From Daejeonia sp002484105 (GTDB lineage: Bacteria > Bacteroidota > Bacteroidia > Flavobacteriales > Weeksellaceae): a DNA stretch of 64,000 nucleotides. Positions within the stretch are counted from its first letter, which is position 1. Each line of letters begins with the position of its first letter. The stretch spans positions 992,001 through 1,056,000 of the forward strand of contig NZ_CP195105.1 in NCBI RefSeq assembly GCF_051175565.1. The letters are read 5' to 3'. The position numbers and the translations under genes were made by a program. Below are positions 6,441-16,745 of the stretch, piece after piece. Under the pieces are notes generated by a model. The model was not told the origin of the DNA. It did no database searches and worked only from the letters and a program-made list of their open reading frames with translations.

Positions 6441-8246
6441 ATGCAACAGAACAACGGTCTCGACAAGAACCAGCTTATCAGTTTCTTTATCTTCTCGATC
6501 GTGCTGATCGGATTTATGTTTTATTTCCAGAACAGACAGATGAAAGAAGAGACAGAACAGAATGCAAAAACAGCCAGGACAGAACAGGCCGGCAAAAAGA
6601 ATACACCTACGCCCGCAGCAAACATCAATCCTGATGTAAAACCAGCTTCCATTCAGACGGTAAGTCTCAAAGACGGTGAAATGAACCTCCAGTTCAGTAC
6701 ACTTGGAGGTCAGCTCTCGAAAGTAGAACTCCTGAAATACAAGGCGTATGACCATACAACCGATAATGCCGATCTGCCGCTGTATCTTATCGACCGTAAT
6801 AATTCTTCCTATGGATTTCAGTTTAAGGACAGAGCCGGTAAGGTAATCAATACCAAAGATCTGGTATTTTCTCCGGAAGTTAAAGGCAACTCTGTGACGT
6901 TCACCAGCAATATCAACGGTGCGCTGATACAGTTTATATACACGCTCCAACCAAAATATGCACTGGACTTCCATGTGAAAACCCAGGGACTCCAAGCGCT
7001 GACGTCTGATGCCAAGGCAGATTTTGTCTGGGATTACAGCGTACGAAACCTTGAAAAAGGACGTTCTCAGGAGCAGACGCATTCCGAATTTTCGTATGCT
7101 TTCAATAATTATAAATCTTATGATTATGACGGAAGGTCAACGCTGGATGAAAAAGATGAAACCCTGAACTGGATTGGCGTCAAACAGCAGTTTTTTGCTT
7201 CTGTTATTGAATCAAAAACCGGCTTTACAAAGTCTACAGGTAATCAGGATATGATAGAGCAGGGGGAATATCTCAAAAAATTCAGTTTTGACGGACAGGT
7301 TCCGATGGCAGGGGGTGAAATCAGCCAGGAGTTTACGTGGTATTTCCTTCCGCTGGATCTTCCACTGCTGAAATCTTATGACAAAAACTTTGACGAAATT
7401 CTTCCGCTGGGCTGGTCATTTATCGGATCCATGAACCGCTGGTTTTTCATTCCAATGTATAATCTGTTCTCTTCATGGGGGATTGCAGCGGGATGGGTGA
7501 TCTTCCTGATGACGATTCTGGTGAAAATTATCCTCTCTCCGATTATGTACAAACAGCATAAACTGAGTGCTATGATGCGCGTCATCCGTCCGGAAATAGA
7601 AGAGGTAAATGCCAAATATAAAGATGCCGACCCGATGAAAAAGCAGCAGGAAGTGATGAATGTATATCGTAAGGCTGGGGTTAATCAGTTTGCGGGATGT
7701 CTCCCGGCATTGCTTCAGATACCGATATTCTATGCACTTTTCCGGTTCTTTCCGAATTTTATAGACCTGCGGGGCAAAAGTTTCTGGTTCGTAAAAGACC
7801 TTACTGCGTATGATGATGTTATCAAACTGCCTTTTAAAATTCCGTTTTTCGGATGGGATCATCTGAGTATTTTTGCTCTTGCATGTACGGCTGTCATCCT
7901 GATTTATACCATTATGACTTCGGGCAACATGCAGCAGCCACAACAGGAAGGGATGCCAAACATGAAGGTGCTGATGTATATCTTCCCCATTACCTTCTTT
8001 TTCTTTCTGAACTCTGCAGCTTCTGGGCTTTCATGGTATTATTTTGTTTCCAATGCCATTAATATTGTCATTATTCTTGTGATCAAATACTGGATTCTTG
8101 ACGAAAAGAAAATCCATGCCATGATCCAGGCCAATAAGGCAAAACCTAAAAAGGAAGGTAAATTCCAGAAGCGCATGCGCGAAATGATGGAACAGGCTCA
8201 GGAACAGCAGAAGCAGGTAGAGCAGATGAAAAACAAAAAGAAATAA
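6441..8246 (+). CDS. yidC: membrane protein insertase YidC
   Basis: 601 residues. An N-terminal membrane anchor (LISFFIFSIVLIGFMFYF) is followed by the large periplasmic beta-super-sandwich domain typical of Gram-negative YidC (about 60-350), then the conserved five-helix insertase core (about 360-560). The core includes the GWVIFLMTILVKIILSPIMY segment, whose arginine/lysine-bearing groove handles substrates, the cytoplasmic hairpin (MRVIRPEIEEVNAKYKD) and the QIPIFYALFRFFPN segment. The C-terminus is a basic, coiled-coil-like tail (EQAQEQQKQVEQMKNKKK) that in the family contacts ribosomes. It inserts inner-membrane proteins, with Sec or alone. A terminator follows directly. Confidence 0.97.
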   Translation: MQQNNGLDKNQLISFFIFSIVLIGFMFYFQNRQMKEETEQNAKTARTEQAGKKNTPTPAANINPDVKPASIQTVSLKDGEMNLQFSTLGGQLSKVELLKYKAYDHTTDNADLPLYLIDRNNSSYGFQFKDRAGKVINTKDLVFSPEVKGNSVTFTSNINGALIQFIYTLQPKYALDFHVKTQGLQALTSDAKADFVWDYSVRNLEKGRSQEQTHSEFSYAFNNYKSYDYDGRSTLDEKDETLNWIGVKQQFFASVIESKTGFTKSTGNQDMIEQGEYLKKFSFDGQVPMAGGEISQEFTWYFLPLDLPLLKSYDKNFDEILPLGWSFIGSMNRWFFIPMYNLFSSWGIAAGWVIFLMTILVKIILSPIMYKQHKLSAMMRVIRPEIEEVNAKYKDADPMKKQQEVMNVYRKAGVNQFAGCLPALLQIPIFYALFRFFPNFIDLRGKSFWFVKDLTAYDDVIKLPFKIPFFGWDHLSIFALACTAVILIYTIMTSGNMQQPQQEGMPNMKVLMYIFPITFFFFLNSAASGLSWYYFVSNAINIVIILVIKYWILDEKKIHAMIQANKAKPKKEGKFQKRMREMMEQAQEQQKQVEQMKNKKK

Positions 8247-8270
8247 AACAGTCTTATCTATAAGAAGGAA

Positions 8271-8297
8271 AGCGTACCCTCGGGTGCGCTTTTTTTT
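8271..8297 (+). terminator. yidC terminator
   Basis: Stem AGCGTACCC (8271-8279) with GGGTGCGCT (8282-8290), then a T run. It separates yidC from the convergent rnhB. Confidence 0.85.
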
Positions 8298-8321
8298 GCA
8301 ATACAGAAAGTATATTTTTTT

Positions 8322-8921
8322 TCAGTCGTATTGTAAGCGGAACGATTTCCGGTGGTAAACCGTCGGGCCATACTGGTTGAGAGCTTGCTGGTGGTTTTTG
8401 GTAGCGTATCCCATATTATGATTCCAGCCGTATTGTGGGAATTCGTCGTGAAGTTTTATCATCAGCTGGTCGCGGTAGTTTTTAGCAAGAATGGAAGCAC
8501 AGGCAATACTGAGAAATTTTGTGTCTCCCTTTATGACGCACTGATGGGAAATGAAAGGATACGGATGAAAGCGGTTTCCATCTACCAGGATCAGTTCTGG
8601 ACGTACTTTCAGCTGGTCCAGTGACAGATGCATAGCGTGGATGCTGGCATTCAGGATATTATGTTCGTCGATAAAAGCGGGCGGCAACTCTGCAATAGCA
8701 TAGTCGGTTGCATTTTCTCTGATGTAATGGTCGAGCTCGTTCCGTACTTTGAAGTTCAGCTGTTTGGAATCGTTGATGAGATTCTGTTCAAATTTTTCAC
8801 TGATAATCACGGCAGCAGCTACCACGGGGCCGGCGAGGCATCCTCTGCCCACTTCGTCGCATCCGGCTTCTATATAATGGTCTGACCATTTTTTTCGTAG
8901 TACTGGTTTCTCTTTTTTCAT
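8322..8921 (-). CDS. rnhB: ribonuclease HII
   Basis: 199 residues. It cleaves the RNA strand of RNA-DNA hybrids and starts removal of single ribonucleotides from DNA. Catalytic acidic residues are visible: Asp22-Glu23 in CDEVGRGCLAGP, the conserved ILVDGNRF aspartate in the middle, and a later acidic residue. A TATCTTTG -7 box (minus strand) at 8929-8936 lies only 7 bp before the start codon, so the message may be nearly leaderless. Confidence 0.95.
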   Translation of the reverse strand: MKKEKPVLRKKWSDHYIEAGCDEVGRGCLAGPVVAAAVIISEKFEQNLINDSKQLNFKVRNELDHYIRENATDYAIAELPPAFIDEHNILNASIHAMHLSLDQLKVRPELILVDGNRFHPYPFISHQCVIKGDTKFLSIACASILAKNYRDQLMIKLHDEFPQYGWNHNMGYATKNHQQALNQYGPTVYHRKSFRLQYD

Positions 8922-9407
8922 GCTGATGCAAAGATACAGCTTCCATGATATTTGAATTTAACTCATAGAAATTATTTTTAACATAATATATTGTATTTTC
9001 ATGGGGGTACTTTGTGTTTTATTCTATTTTTAATTGGTATTGAGTGTTTTTTTAGGGGTACGATGAGGTGTTTTTATTATTTTGTGTGATTGTAAATTAT
9101 CAAATCGATAAAAAATACCTTTTATATATCGGATCATCGTACTGTTAAAGGTGTTTTAATGAGAATATAAATTTAAACAGTATTTAAAAATTGATTATTA
9201 TTCTTTTTTATGTCTTATTAATACTTATAATGTAAAATTATATGTTTAATTATATTAAATAATGATTTATTTGTTCGATATATGTTTTAAGTTGATAAAA
9301 TCATTGTATTTTAATTATGTTAATTTTAAGTGAGTATAAGTTAAATTTTGTTTTGCTTTTGTTAAAATTTATTTACATATTTGTATCAATGAAAAATTTA
9401 ATTTGAT
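8922..9407. other. AT-rich intergenic region before susC
   Basis: About 485 bp, strongly AT-rich, no credible ORF. The rnhB -7 box (8929-8936) is at the left edge. Near the right edge, TTTG (9358-9361) and CATATTTG (9376-9383) form a weak promoter candidate for the susC gene. The unusual length suggests room for regulation, but I see no defined operator. Confidence 0.6.
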
Positions 9408-12400
9408 ATGAAGAAACTTACAACAACTGTTCTTGCAGTGGTTCTTACCTCCTCATTTGGACTGGCAGATGCTCAGGTAAAAAAGGATTCTGCAAAAACG
9501 ACAGACATCGAAGGGGTAGTGGTAACTGCCTTGGGTATCAAAAGAGAGAAAAAATCATTGGGATATGCCTCTCAGGAGATTAAATCCGATGCACTTTCTG
9601 ACGGAACCACCAATACCGGGAATATTGCCGCTCAGCTTTCCGGTAAGGTTGCCGGACTGAATGTTACGGCAAACAGTAACTTTGGTGGTACTGCCAACCT
9701 CCTGATCAGAGGGGTAAAAAGTGTTGCCGGTGGCAACCCGTTGATTGTTATTGATGGCTCTCCTGTAGACAATTCTATGACATATGGTGGTTATATTGAT
9801 TATGGTAATGCCTTGTCTGATATCAACCAAGAGGATATAGAATCTGTAAACGTCCTGAAGGGTGCAGCAGCCTCGGCGTTGTATGGGGAGAGAGGACTGA
9901 ACGGGGTGATTGTAATTGTCACCAAAAGCGGTAAAGGAAAACAGGACGGCTCCTGGGGGGTGACTTATTCGTCAACCGTGCAGGCAGGGTTTATTGACAA
10001 AAGTACTTTCCCTTCTTATCAGAAAATATACGGGGGTGGTTATGATCCTTCCTTCTATACTGAAGATCCTGCATCAGATGGTCATTATTACGCCAATTTT
10101 GCAGAAGACGCTTCCTGGGGGCCAAAATTTGACCCTAATCTTTTGGTATACCAGTGGGATTCTTTCGACCCGACCTCTCCAAACTATGGGAAAGCAACGC
10201 CTTGGGTAGCGGCTAAAAATGGTCCTTCCAAATTTTTTAATACCGCAATGACCTATACCAACAGCGTTTCACTTCAGAAAGGGGACAAAAGCAAAAATAT
10301 TTTTTTTACTTATGATAATATGACTTCTGATGGGATTGTTCCAAACTCTCATCTTGCAAAGAATACTTTTTCATTGAAAGTGAACTATGATTTCACTGAA
10401 AAATTGCACGGATCTTTCTATAGCACACTGAATCTTCAGGATACCAGAGGAAGAAACGTTACAGGCTACTCGGACAACACAATGTCTGGATTCAGACAGT
10501 GGTGGCAGACCAATGTGGACTTGTATGCCCTGAGAGATGCCTACTTCAATAATGTTAAAAATCCGTCAGAGTTTAATAATTATGGTAATGTAACCTGGAA
10601 CCGGTATGATTCAGGAAATGGTAAACCGATTTTCTGGAACAACCCATATTTTGCAGCTTACGAAAATTATGCAAGTGACAAAAGATTCAGATCTTTCAAT
10701 ATTGCAAGTTTGAACTATGATATCAACAAAAATCTTGATGTTACTGCAAAAGTTTCTTATGACCGCTCTAACCTTAGCATTGAAAGAAGACTTGCTGTAG
10801 GTTCTTTAGCACAGTCCTTCGGAGCTTCAGGTAAAGATGTGTCTTCCGGATATTCCAGACAGGACATCACCAGAACGGAAACCAACTGGGATTTGTTGCT
10901 GAATTATAAATTTGATCTTACAGATGATATCAACCTGAGTGGTGTTGTTGGAGGTACGATCAGAAGAAATTATTATAATTCTATTTATGCCAGTACAGAG
11001 GGCGGGCTCGTAGTTCCGGGACTTTACTCAATTGCAAATTCTGCTTCGACACCGCTTGCTCCATCGGAAAACGTCTGGACGACACAGACCAACTCCGGAT
11101 ATGCTACTGCATCATTCGATTTCTACAAAATCTTTTATCTTGACGGAACATGGAGAATTGACCAGAGTTCAACGCTTCCAAAGGCGCACAATAGGTATAA
11201 TTATCCTTCCGTAACGGGATCTTTGATTCTGTCAGAAATTATCAAGGCCGACTGGATGAACTTCTGGAAACTGAGAGCCAACTATGCTGAAGTTGGGGGT
11301 ACCGCTGATCCTTATCAGTTAACATATTCTTATTTATCAGCAGGATATTTTGGTACTACAAGTATTTATGGATCACAGACTACATTACCGAACCCTGATC
11401 TCAAACCACAAAGAGCAAAAGAATTTGAAGTCGGTACAGAAATTCATTTTCTGAAAGACAGAATTACTTTGGATTTTGCATACTATAAAACCAAAACCAT
11501 CAATCAGATTCTTACGTTGCCGATCTCATCTGGATCCGGACTTGCCTATGCAAATGTGAATGCTGGTAGAATAGATAACTGGGGATATGAAGTCCAACTG
11601 GGTATTGTGCCTATCAAGACACAGGATTTCACCTGGAATATTGATGCCAACTGGTCAACCAACAAAAACAAAGTGGTCACATTGCTGCATAATGACGTTT
11701 CTGATGTCAGCAACGTATTGCTGAACAGTTTCCAGGGAGGGGTATCCATCAATGCCAGGGAAGGAGAGGCTTGGGGAACCCTGGTGGGATCTGATTATGT
11801 TTACCTCGACGGTCAGCCGGTTGTCAATGCTACAACAGGTAGATATCTTACACGGGGAAATCAGATTATCGGAAACACAACTCCAGACTGGATTGGTGGG
11901 GTAAGAAACTCCTTCAACTATAAAGGAATTTCATTAAGTTTCCTGATTGATGTACGTCACGGCGGTGATATTTTCTCTACCGACATGTATTATGGTCTGG
12001 CAACAGGTCTGTATACAGAGACGGCGGCAAATGGAATCCGTGAAAACGGAACAATATGGCCGGGAGTAAATCCTGATGGATCGCCCAATACTACTGTGAC
12101 TATCAATCCGTCAGCTTTCGGTGCACTGGATGGTTATGCACGTATGCCGGCAAAAAGATTTGTATACGACGGTTCTTTCGTAAAACTGAGAGAAGCCAGT
12201 GTGGGGTATACACTGCCTAAGAGTTTACTTCACGGAACGTTCATCAATGATGCTAAAGTCTCCATCGTAGGAAGAAACCTCTGGATTATTCACAAAAATC
12301 TGCCCTATGCCGATCCTGAAGCAATGGTAGGTGGTGGTATCCGGTCTTACGGTTGGTCCATCGGCCCACTGCCTACAACAAAAGAAGTTGGTGTAAACGT

Positions 12401-12416
12401 GACATTGAAATTCTAA
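9408..12416 (+). CDS. SusC/RagA-type TonB-dependent outer-membrane transporter
   Basis: 1002 residues. A signal peptide (MKKLTTTVLAVVLTSSFG to about residue 23) is followed by a TonB-box-like segment (IEGVVVTALGIKR), the plug domain (NIAAQLSGKVAGLNV, LIRGVKSVAGGNPLIVIDG, VLKGAAASALYGERG, GVIVIVTKSG) and a long beta-barrel ending in VGVNVTLKF, a typical terminal strand. The N-terminal carboxypeptidase-regulatory-like domain found in many SusC proteins is absent. A SusD partner starts 12 bp downstream, so the two would form a substrate-capture and import complex in the outer membrane. The substrate cannot be told from sequence; no glycoside hydrolase or protease gene is attached. Confidence 0.93.
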   Translation: MKKLTTTVLAVVLTSSFGLADAQVKKDSAKTTDIEGVVVTALGIKREKKSLGYASQEIKSDALSDGTTNTGNIAAQLSGKVAGLNVTANSNFGGTANLLIRGVKSVAGGNPLIVIDGSPVDNSMTYGGYIDYGNALSDINQEDIESVNVLKGAAASALYGERGLNGVIVIVTKSGKGKQDGSWGVTYSSTVQAGFIDKSTFPSYQKIYGGGYDPSFYTEDPASDGHYYANFAEDASWGPKFDPNLLVYQWDSFDPTSPNYGKATPWVAAKNGPSKFFNTAMTYTNSVSLQKGDKSKNIFFTYDNMTSDGIVPNSHLAKNTFSLKVNYDFTEKLHGSFYSTLNLQDTRGRNVTGYSDNTMSGFRQWWQTNVDLYALRDAYFNNVKNPSEFNNYGNVTWNRYDSGNGKPIFWNNPYFAAYENYASDKRFRSFNIASLNYDINKNLDVTAKVSYDRSNLSIERRLAVGSLAQSFGASGKDVSSGYSRQDITRTETNWDLLLNYKFDLTDDINLSGVVGGTIRRNYYNSIYASTEGGLVVPGLYSIANSASTPLAPSENVWTTQTNSGYATASFDFYKIFYLDGTWRIDQSSTLPKAHNRYNYPSVTGSLILSEIIKADWMNFWKLRANYAEVGGTADPYQLTYSYLSAGYFGTTSIYGSQTTLPNPDLKPQRAKEFEVGTEIHFLKDRITLDFAYYKTKTINQILTLPISSGSGLAYANVNAGRIDNWGYEVQLGIVPIKTQDFTWNIDANWSTNKNKVVTLLHNDVSDVSNVLLNSFQGGVSINAREGEAWGTLVGSDYVYLDGQPVVNATTGRYLTRGNQIIGNTTPDWIGGVRNSFNYKGISLSFLIDVRHGGDIFSTDMYYGLATGLYTETAANGIRENGTIWPGVNPDGSPNTTVTINPSAFGALDGYARMPAKRFVYDGSFVKLREASVGYTLPKSLLHGTFINDAKVSIVGRNLWIIHKNLPYADPEAMVGGGIRSYGWSIGPLPTTKEVGVNVTLKF

Positions 12417-12428
12417 ATTTACCTAAAA

Positions 12429-14105
12429 ATGAAAAAATTATTTAATATTATAATCGCAGGTGCCTTAGCCACCGTTAGTTTGACGTCATGTCAGAGAGAC
12501 CTGACTTCCCTGAACGAAGACCCCAAACACCCGACAGTATTGCCTTCACAGAACCTTCTGGCAATGGGGCAGCAGCAGTTTTTTTACTATACTTTTACGG
12601 GAAGTGTGAACTTCAATAACTTCCGTTTCTTCGTGCAGCAATGGGCAGAAACTACCTATACAGACGAAACCAATTATGATCTGATCACCCGAAACCAGCC
12701 GCGTAACAACTGGAACAGAATGTTTGTATATTCTCTTAACAACTACGAAACTGCAAAAAAAAATCTGGCAGTAGAATTAGGTAATACTGAAGCTGTAAAA
12801 GAGAATAAATGGGCAACGCTTGAAATTTCGCAGATTGCCGTTTGGGAAACTCTGGTGGATACCTATGGAAATATTCCTTATTCTCAGGCTCTGCAGGCAG
12901 CAGACGGTCAGTTTGCACCGGCTTATGATGATGCTAAAACCATTTATACTGACCTGCTGAGCAGAATTGATGCAGCAATTGCCAAAATCGACGATTCTGA
13001 AGCCGGGTATTCTGATGGGGATCTGGTATACGATGGTGATATGACAAAATGGAAACATTTTGCGAACGCTGTCAAGCTGAGACTGGCTATGAATCTTGCA
13101 GATGTCGATGCAGCTACCTCCAAGTCTGCTGCAGAAGCTGCGATCGCCAGCGGTGTAATCTCTTCTGAGGATGAATCATACAATCTGGTTTTTGATGGAG
13201 GAACTTTCTCCAACCCTATCTATGATGATCTTGTAGCTTCAGGTAGAAATGACTTTGTACCTACAGAGTTTATTCTGAATAAAATGAATGATGCTGAAGA
13301 CCCAAGGAGAGGAAAATGGTTTACAAAAGCCAGCACAAAATATAAAGTGCAGTCTGTGAGCAGTTCCGGAGGAAATATGGTGATTACCTTTGTAAATGAT
13401 GAGGACAATAATGTCTGGGAAAAAGAAGAATATGCAAAGGATATGTTAGCTTATTATAACGATGCGACCACAGGAAAGACTATCTTGCTTGGTAATATCA
13501 CAGATAATGCAGATGATACTATTACGGTTATCTCTCCAAACCCGGATATAACCGTAAAAAATGGAGATATTATTTCGGTTGTATATTATAAGGGCGGCGT
13601 TTTCGGAGAACTGAATCCGTTTGGAAGTTATTCACACATGAGTGCTTTCTTCCTCGGTAGTGATGCTCCTGCAAATCTCCTCAGCTATACTGAAGTTCTC
13701 TTTTTGAAAGCTGAAGCTGCAGCAAGAGGATATTCAGTGGGAGGTAGTGCAGAGTCTTTCTATAAAGCGGCTATTGCAGCTTCTATGTCAGAAAATGGTC
13801 TGTCTTCAGACGATGCTGATGCCTATATCGCTGCCCATCCTTATGATGCTGCCAATTGGAAGAAATCAATCGGTGGGGAGGCTTATATTGCACTCTTCAA
13901 CAGAGCATTTGCCGCCTGGAATTTTACCAGAAGACTGGACTATCCGGTTCTTGTAAATCCTGCTGACTCTCAACTTGATGCAGTACCTACCAGAATGCCT
14001 TACTCCGATCAGGAATATGTACTTAACAAAACCAATGTGGAAGCTGCCGCATCAGCAATTGGTGGAGACAAGGCTACAACGAAACTGTTCTGGGACGTAC
14101 ACTAG
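12429..14105 (+). CDS. SusD/RagB-like nutrient-binding lipoprotein
   Basis: 558 residues. A lipoprotein signal ends at LTSC with Cys21. The body has SusD-family features: the N-terminal LTSLNEDPKHPT segment, helical TPR-like stretches (WATLEISQIAVWETLVDTYGNIPY) and, near the C-terminus, the NRAFAAWNFTRRLDYP helix. It belongs to the SusD_2-like branch rather than classical SusD. It would sit as a lid on the SusC barrel encoded 12 bp upstream and bind the imported nutrient. A terminator follows at 14133-14158, so the pair is a two-gene operon. Confidence 0.92.
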   Translation: MKKLFNIIIAGALATVSLTSCQRDLTSLNEDPKHPTVLPSQNLLAMGQQQFFYYTFTGSVNFNNFRFFVQQWAETTYTDETNYDLITRNQPRNNWNRMFVYSLNNYETAKKNLAVELGNTEAVKENKWATLEISQIAVWETLVDTYGNIPYSQALQAADGQFAPAYDDAKTIYTDLLSRIDAAIAKIDDSEAGYSDGDLVYDGDMTKWKHFANAVKLRLAMNLADVDAATSKSAAEAAIASGVISSEDESYNLVFDGGTFSNPIYDDLVASGRNDFVPTEFILNKMNDAEDPRRGKWFTKASTKYKVQSVSSSGGNMVITFVNDEDNNVWEKEEYAKDMLAYYNDATTGKTILLGNITDNADDTITVISPNPDITVKNGDIISVVYYKGGVFGELNPFGSYSHMSAFFLGSDAPANLLSYTEVLFLKAEAAARGYSVGGSAESFYKAAIAASMSENGLSSDDADAYIAAHPYDAANWKKSIGGEAYIALFNRAFAAWNFTRRLDYPVLVNPADSQLDAVPTRMPYSDQEYVLNKTNVEAAASAIGGDKATTKLFWDVH

Positions 14106-14132
14106 AATTCAGTATTAGCAATTTTTAATAGG

Positions 14133-14158
14133 AAAGAGGCCCTAAAGGCCTCTTTTTT
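14133..14158 (+). terminator. terminator of first susCD operon
   Basis: AAAGAGGCC (14133-14141) pairs with GGCCTCTTT (14147-14155), followed by T. Confidence 0.88.
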
Positions 14159-14177
14159 AATATTTTAGGATATATAT

Positions 14178-16679
14178 ATGACACGACGCTCACTCTCTCT
14201 GTTATTTATTATGCTGGGTTCGCTGCTCTTCGGACAATTGGATCTGGAGCACTGGTTTCCCCCTTATTACAGACCATCTGGTAATAATGGGTTATCTGAG
14301 GTTCTTATTTACATTTCTACAGATAAGGAGCAGGCATTTCGTGTAAATATTTATCAGCACGGAGAATTGCTTCGCTCTGTTGAGGTTTCTAAGAATCATC
14401 CGGCTACTTATCGGATCAATAAACGGTCAGACATCGAGACGTCAGTAGTTGGGAGAACAATGAAGGCACAGGCAATGGGATTTCACCTTACCGGAGCACA
14501 GAGTTTCTATGCAAGTCTCCGGTTGGCCGACAAGTCTGGAAGCCGCAGCGAAGTAATCGCGTCAAAGGGCAAATATGCGCTGGGCAAAGAATTTTACTGT
14601 GTTATGGATCCGGTATTGCTCTATACAGACGATGAAACCCAGCGGGCAAAGATGAATTACCAGATCTCTGTAATGGCAACACAGGACAATACCCATGTGC
14701 AGATTTCCGGATACGATGAAGGAATTCGTTTTGCTGATGGTACTGTTTCCAAAACTTTGTCTTTCACGCTGAATAAAGATGAAAGCTATATTGTGCTGAT
14801 ATTAAAAGCAGAAAATCCCTTTCCCACATCACCTCCTGTTATTCTTGATGATCACGATCCCAATCCTGTAGGTGCCAGAATTGTTGCCGACAAGCCCGTT
14901 GTCGTGAATAACGGAAATTATTTCAGTCAGGATATTGGCGAAAAAAATGGTAGTATCCACATGGATCAGACCGTCCCGACGGATAAAACGGGTAAAGAGT
15001 TTTTTGTTGTAAACGGCATGACGAAAACGGAGGCAGCAATGGAACGTGTGCTTATTGTGGCGACTCAGGATCATACCAGTGTTTATTTCAACAATGAGAC
15101 GCAGCCCTTCACAACACTCAACAAAGGAGAATATTACAACGGACCCCCACCAAAATATTCAAAATTTTATGATACAGGTACGTCATTTACCAATGACATG
15201 CCGGTTACCGTTCCATCGAGAGGAATGACCATCCGAACTTCCAGCCCTGTATATCTTTACCAACTTATTGGGGGTTATAACGATCTGGTACGTGGGCCCC
15301 GTGATGATTATACCACCATGACTGGTGCTATGACGTTTTCTTATCCTCTCGACAGAAATTACTATCCAAATCCTGCACAACAGCTGGATAATATGATCAT
15401 TATTCCGGAGGCTGACAGACTGGGAGAAAGACAGGCGGAGGCAAAGCTTACAGTAAAAACTCTTCTGGATGCAAAAGTTTTGGTTGATGGTCATCCTGTC
15501 TCACTTTCCCCGGTATTGGGAATTGACGGATGGGCATATTATACCATAGCACCGGTTTCAGGTAATCTGACCGTTCAGTCTGACCGTTCTTTGAATGTCG
15601 ACTGGGTAGGAGGCTTTCCTTATTCAGGATTTGCAGCGAGCTATACTGGTTATTCCAGTGATCCGTATATCATCGTCAATGGAAACTGCATACAGGAAGA
15701 TATCTTCCTTACACTCAACAATACAGATTTCACTGGCTTTCAGTGGCTCCTTGATGATGTTGAGATTAAAGGAGCTGTAGCGTCCTCTTATCAGCCGACA
15801 CAGCCAGGTGATTATTCCTGTCGCGTCAGTTATCTGGGATTTGACTTTACTACTTCAAAAGTTCATGTTTCGGACTGTCCTTATAAGGTGATAGATGTTG
15901 ATATAGGAGCGCAATGTTCACCTTTTTTAACGGAAATATCCTTTAACGAGCAGGGACATGTATTCTCAGCGCTTGAAATTCTGACCCCTCCACAGCATGG
16001 AACGGCTGCTGTGCAGGACAAACAGTATATTTCAGTTACGGCAAATGGCGGTTATTCCGGAGAAGACCGCTTGGTCTGCAAACTGGCTGCAACGGACGGA
16101 TATTATGAAGTTAAAAAACTCAATTTTCAATTCTTGCCATCGCCTGTTGCCAATGTATTACAGGAAATTTACTCTGAGGAAAATACCAATATCTATAATC
16201 TTGATGAAGCTATAATGGAAGAAAATGGGGAAACTTTCGCCTTTTATCCCGGAAAAACGGATGCGGAGAATCAGCAGAACCAGATTTTCAGTACCACTTC
16301 CTACGAAAGTGATGCTGCAGAAGTCTATGTCCGGGTTACCAATGCCGAAGGGTGCTTTATAGTCCTCAAAATTAACCTGGTAAAAGAGATCACTGAACCG
16401 GTGCAGGAAGTTTTACCCAATGTTTTTTCGCCCAATCATGATGGATATAATGATATCTGGGATTACAGTATCCTGAAACAGTATGCCGGGCTGAAACTTA
16501 TCATCTTCGACCGCTACGGAAACAACGTTTACCAGCATTCCGATAGTAGCTACGCATGGGATGGCAGAAGTCGGGGAGGTAAATTGATGTCAACTGGAAC
16601 ATATTGGGCTTGGTACTCATACATCGTCAGTGGTAAAGTAGTTGAAAAGTCACAGTGGATCTTGCTAAAAAACAGATAA
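14178..16679 (+). CDS. type IX secreted IgGFc-binding-like protein with type B sorting domain
   Basis: 833 residues. A signal peptide (RRSLSLLFIMLGSLLFGQ) is followed by a large domain (about 30-490) like the N-terminal domain of IgGFc-binding proteins, seen in segments such as VMATQDNTHVQI, VLIVATQDHTSVYF and SPVYLYQL. Ig-like or PKD-like repeats follow (about 500-740, with a QWLLDD-type Ig core). The C-terminal 85 residues are a gliding-motility-associated (CHU_C) type B sorting domain: LPNVFSPNHDGYNDIWD, then IFDRYGNNVY and YAWDGRSRGGKL. The protein is therefore expected to leave the cell through the type IX system, whose pore gene sprA is at 50.8 kb. The binding target is unknown; adhesion is a reasonable guess. 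Confidence 0.85.
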   Translation: MTRRSLSLLFIMLGSLLFGQLDLEHWFPPYYRPSGNNGLSEVLIYISTDKEQAFRVNIYQHGELLRSVEVSKNHPATYRINKRSDIETSVVGRTMKAQAMGFHLTGAQSFYASLRLADKSGSRSEVIASKGKYALGKEFYCVMDPVLLYTDDETQRAKMNYQISVMATQDNTHVQISGYDEGIRFADGTVSKTLSFTLNKDESYIVLILKAENPFPTSPPVILDDHDPNPVGARIVADKPVVVNNGNYFSQDIGEKNGSIHMDQTVPTDKTGKEFFVVNGMTKTEAAMERVLIVATQDHTSVYFNNETQPFTTLNKGEYYNGPPPKYSKFYDTGTSFTNDMPVTVPSRGMTIRTSSPVYLYQLIGGYNDLVRGPRDDYTTMTGAMTFSYPLDRNYYPNPAQQLDNMIIIPEADRLGERQAEAKLTVKTLLDAKVLVDGHPVSLSPVLGIDGWAYYTIAPVSGNLTVQSDRSLNVDWVGGFPYSGFAASYTGYSSDPYIIVNGNCIQEDIFLTLNNTDFTGFQWLLDDVEIKGAVASSYQPTQPGDYSCRVSYLGFDFTTSKVHVSDCPYKVIDVDIGAQCSPFLTEISFNEQGHVFSALEILTPPQHGTAAVQDKQYISVTANGGYSGEDRLVCKLAATDGYYEVKKLNFQFLPSPVANVLQEIYSEENTNIYNLDEAIMEENGETFAFYPGKTDAENQQNQIFSTTSYESDAAEVYVRVTNAEGCFIVLKINLVKEITEPVQEVLPNVFSPNHDGYNDIWDYSILKQYAGLKLIIFDRYGNNVYQHSDSSYAWDGRSRGGKLMSTGTYWAWYSYIVSGKVVEKSQWILLKNR

Positions 16680-16695
16680 ACATGCAGAAAGTAGC

Positions 16696-16726
16696 TTCTG
16701 ACAAAAATTATTTATTCCTAAATTTG
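16696..16726 (+). promoter_or_regulatory. argS promoter
   Basis: TAAATTTG at 16719-16726 is a perfect -7 box, with a weak TTCTG (16696-16700) as -33. The start codon is 20 bp downstream, giving a very short leader. Confidence 0.55.
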
Positions 16727-16745
16727 CAGGATAATTGAACAAGTA

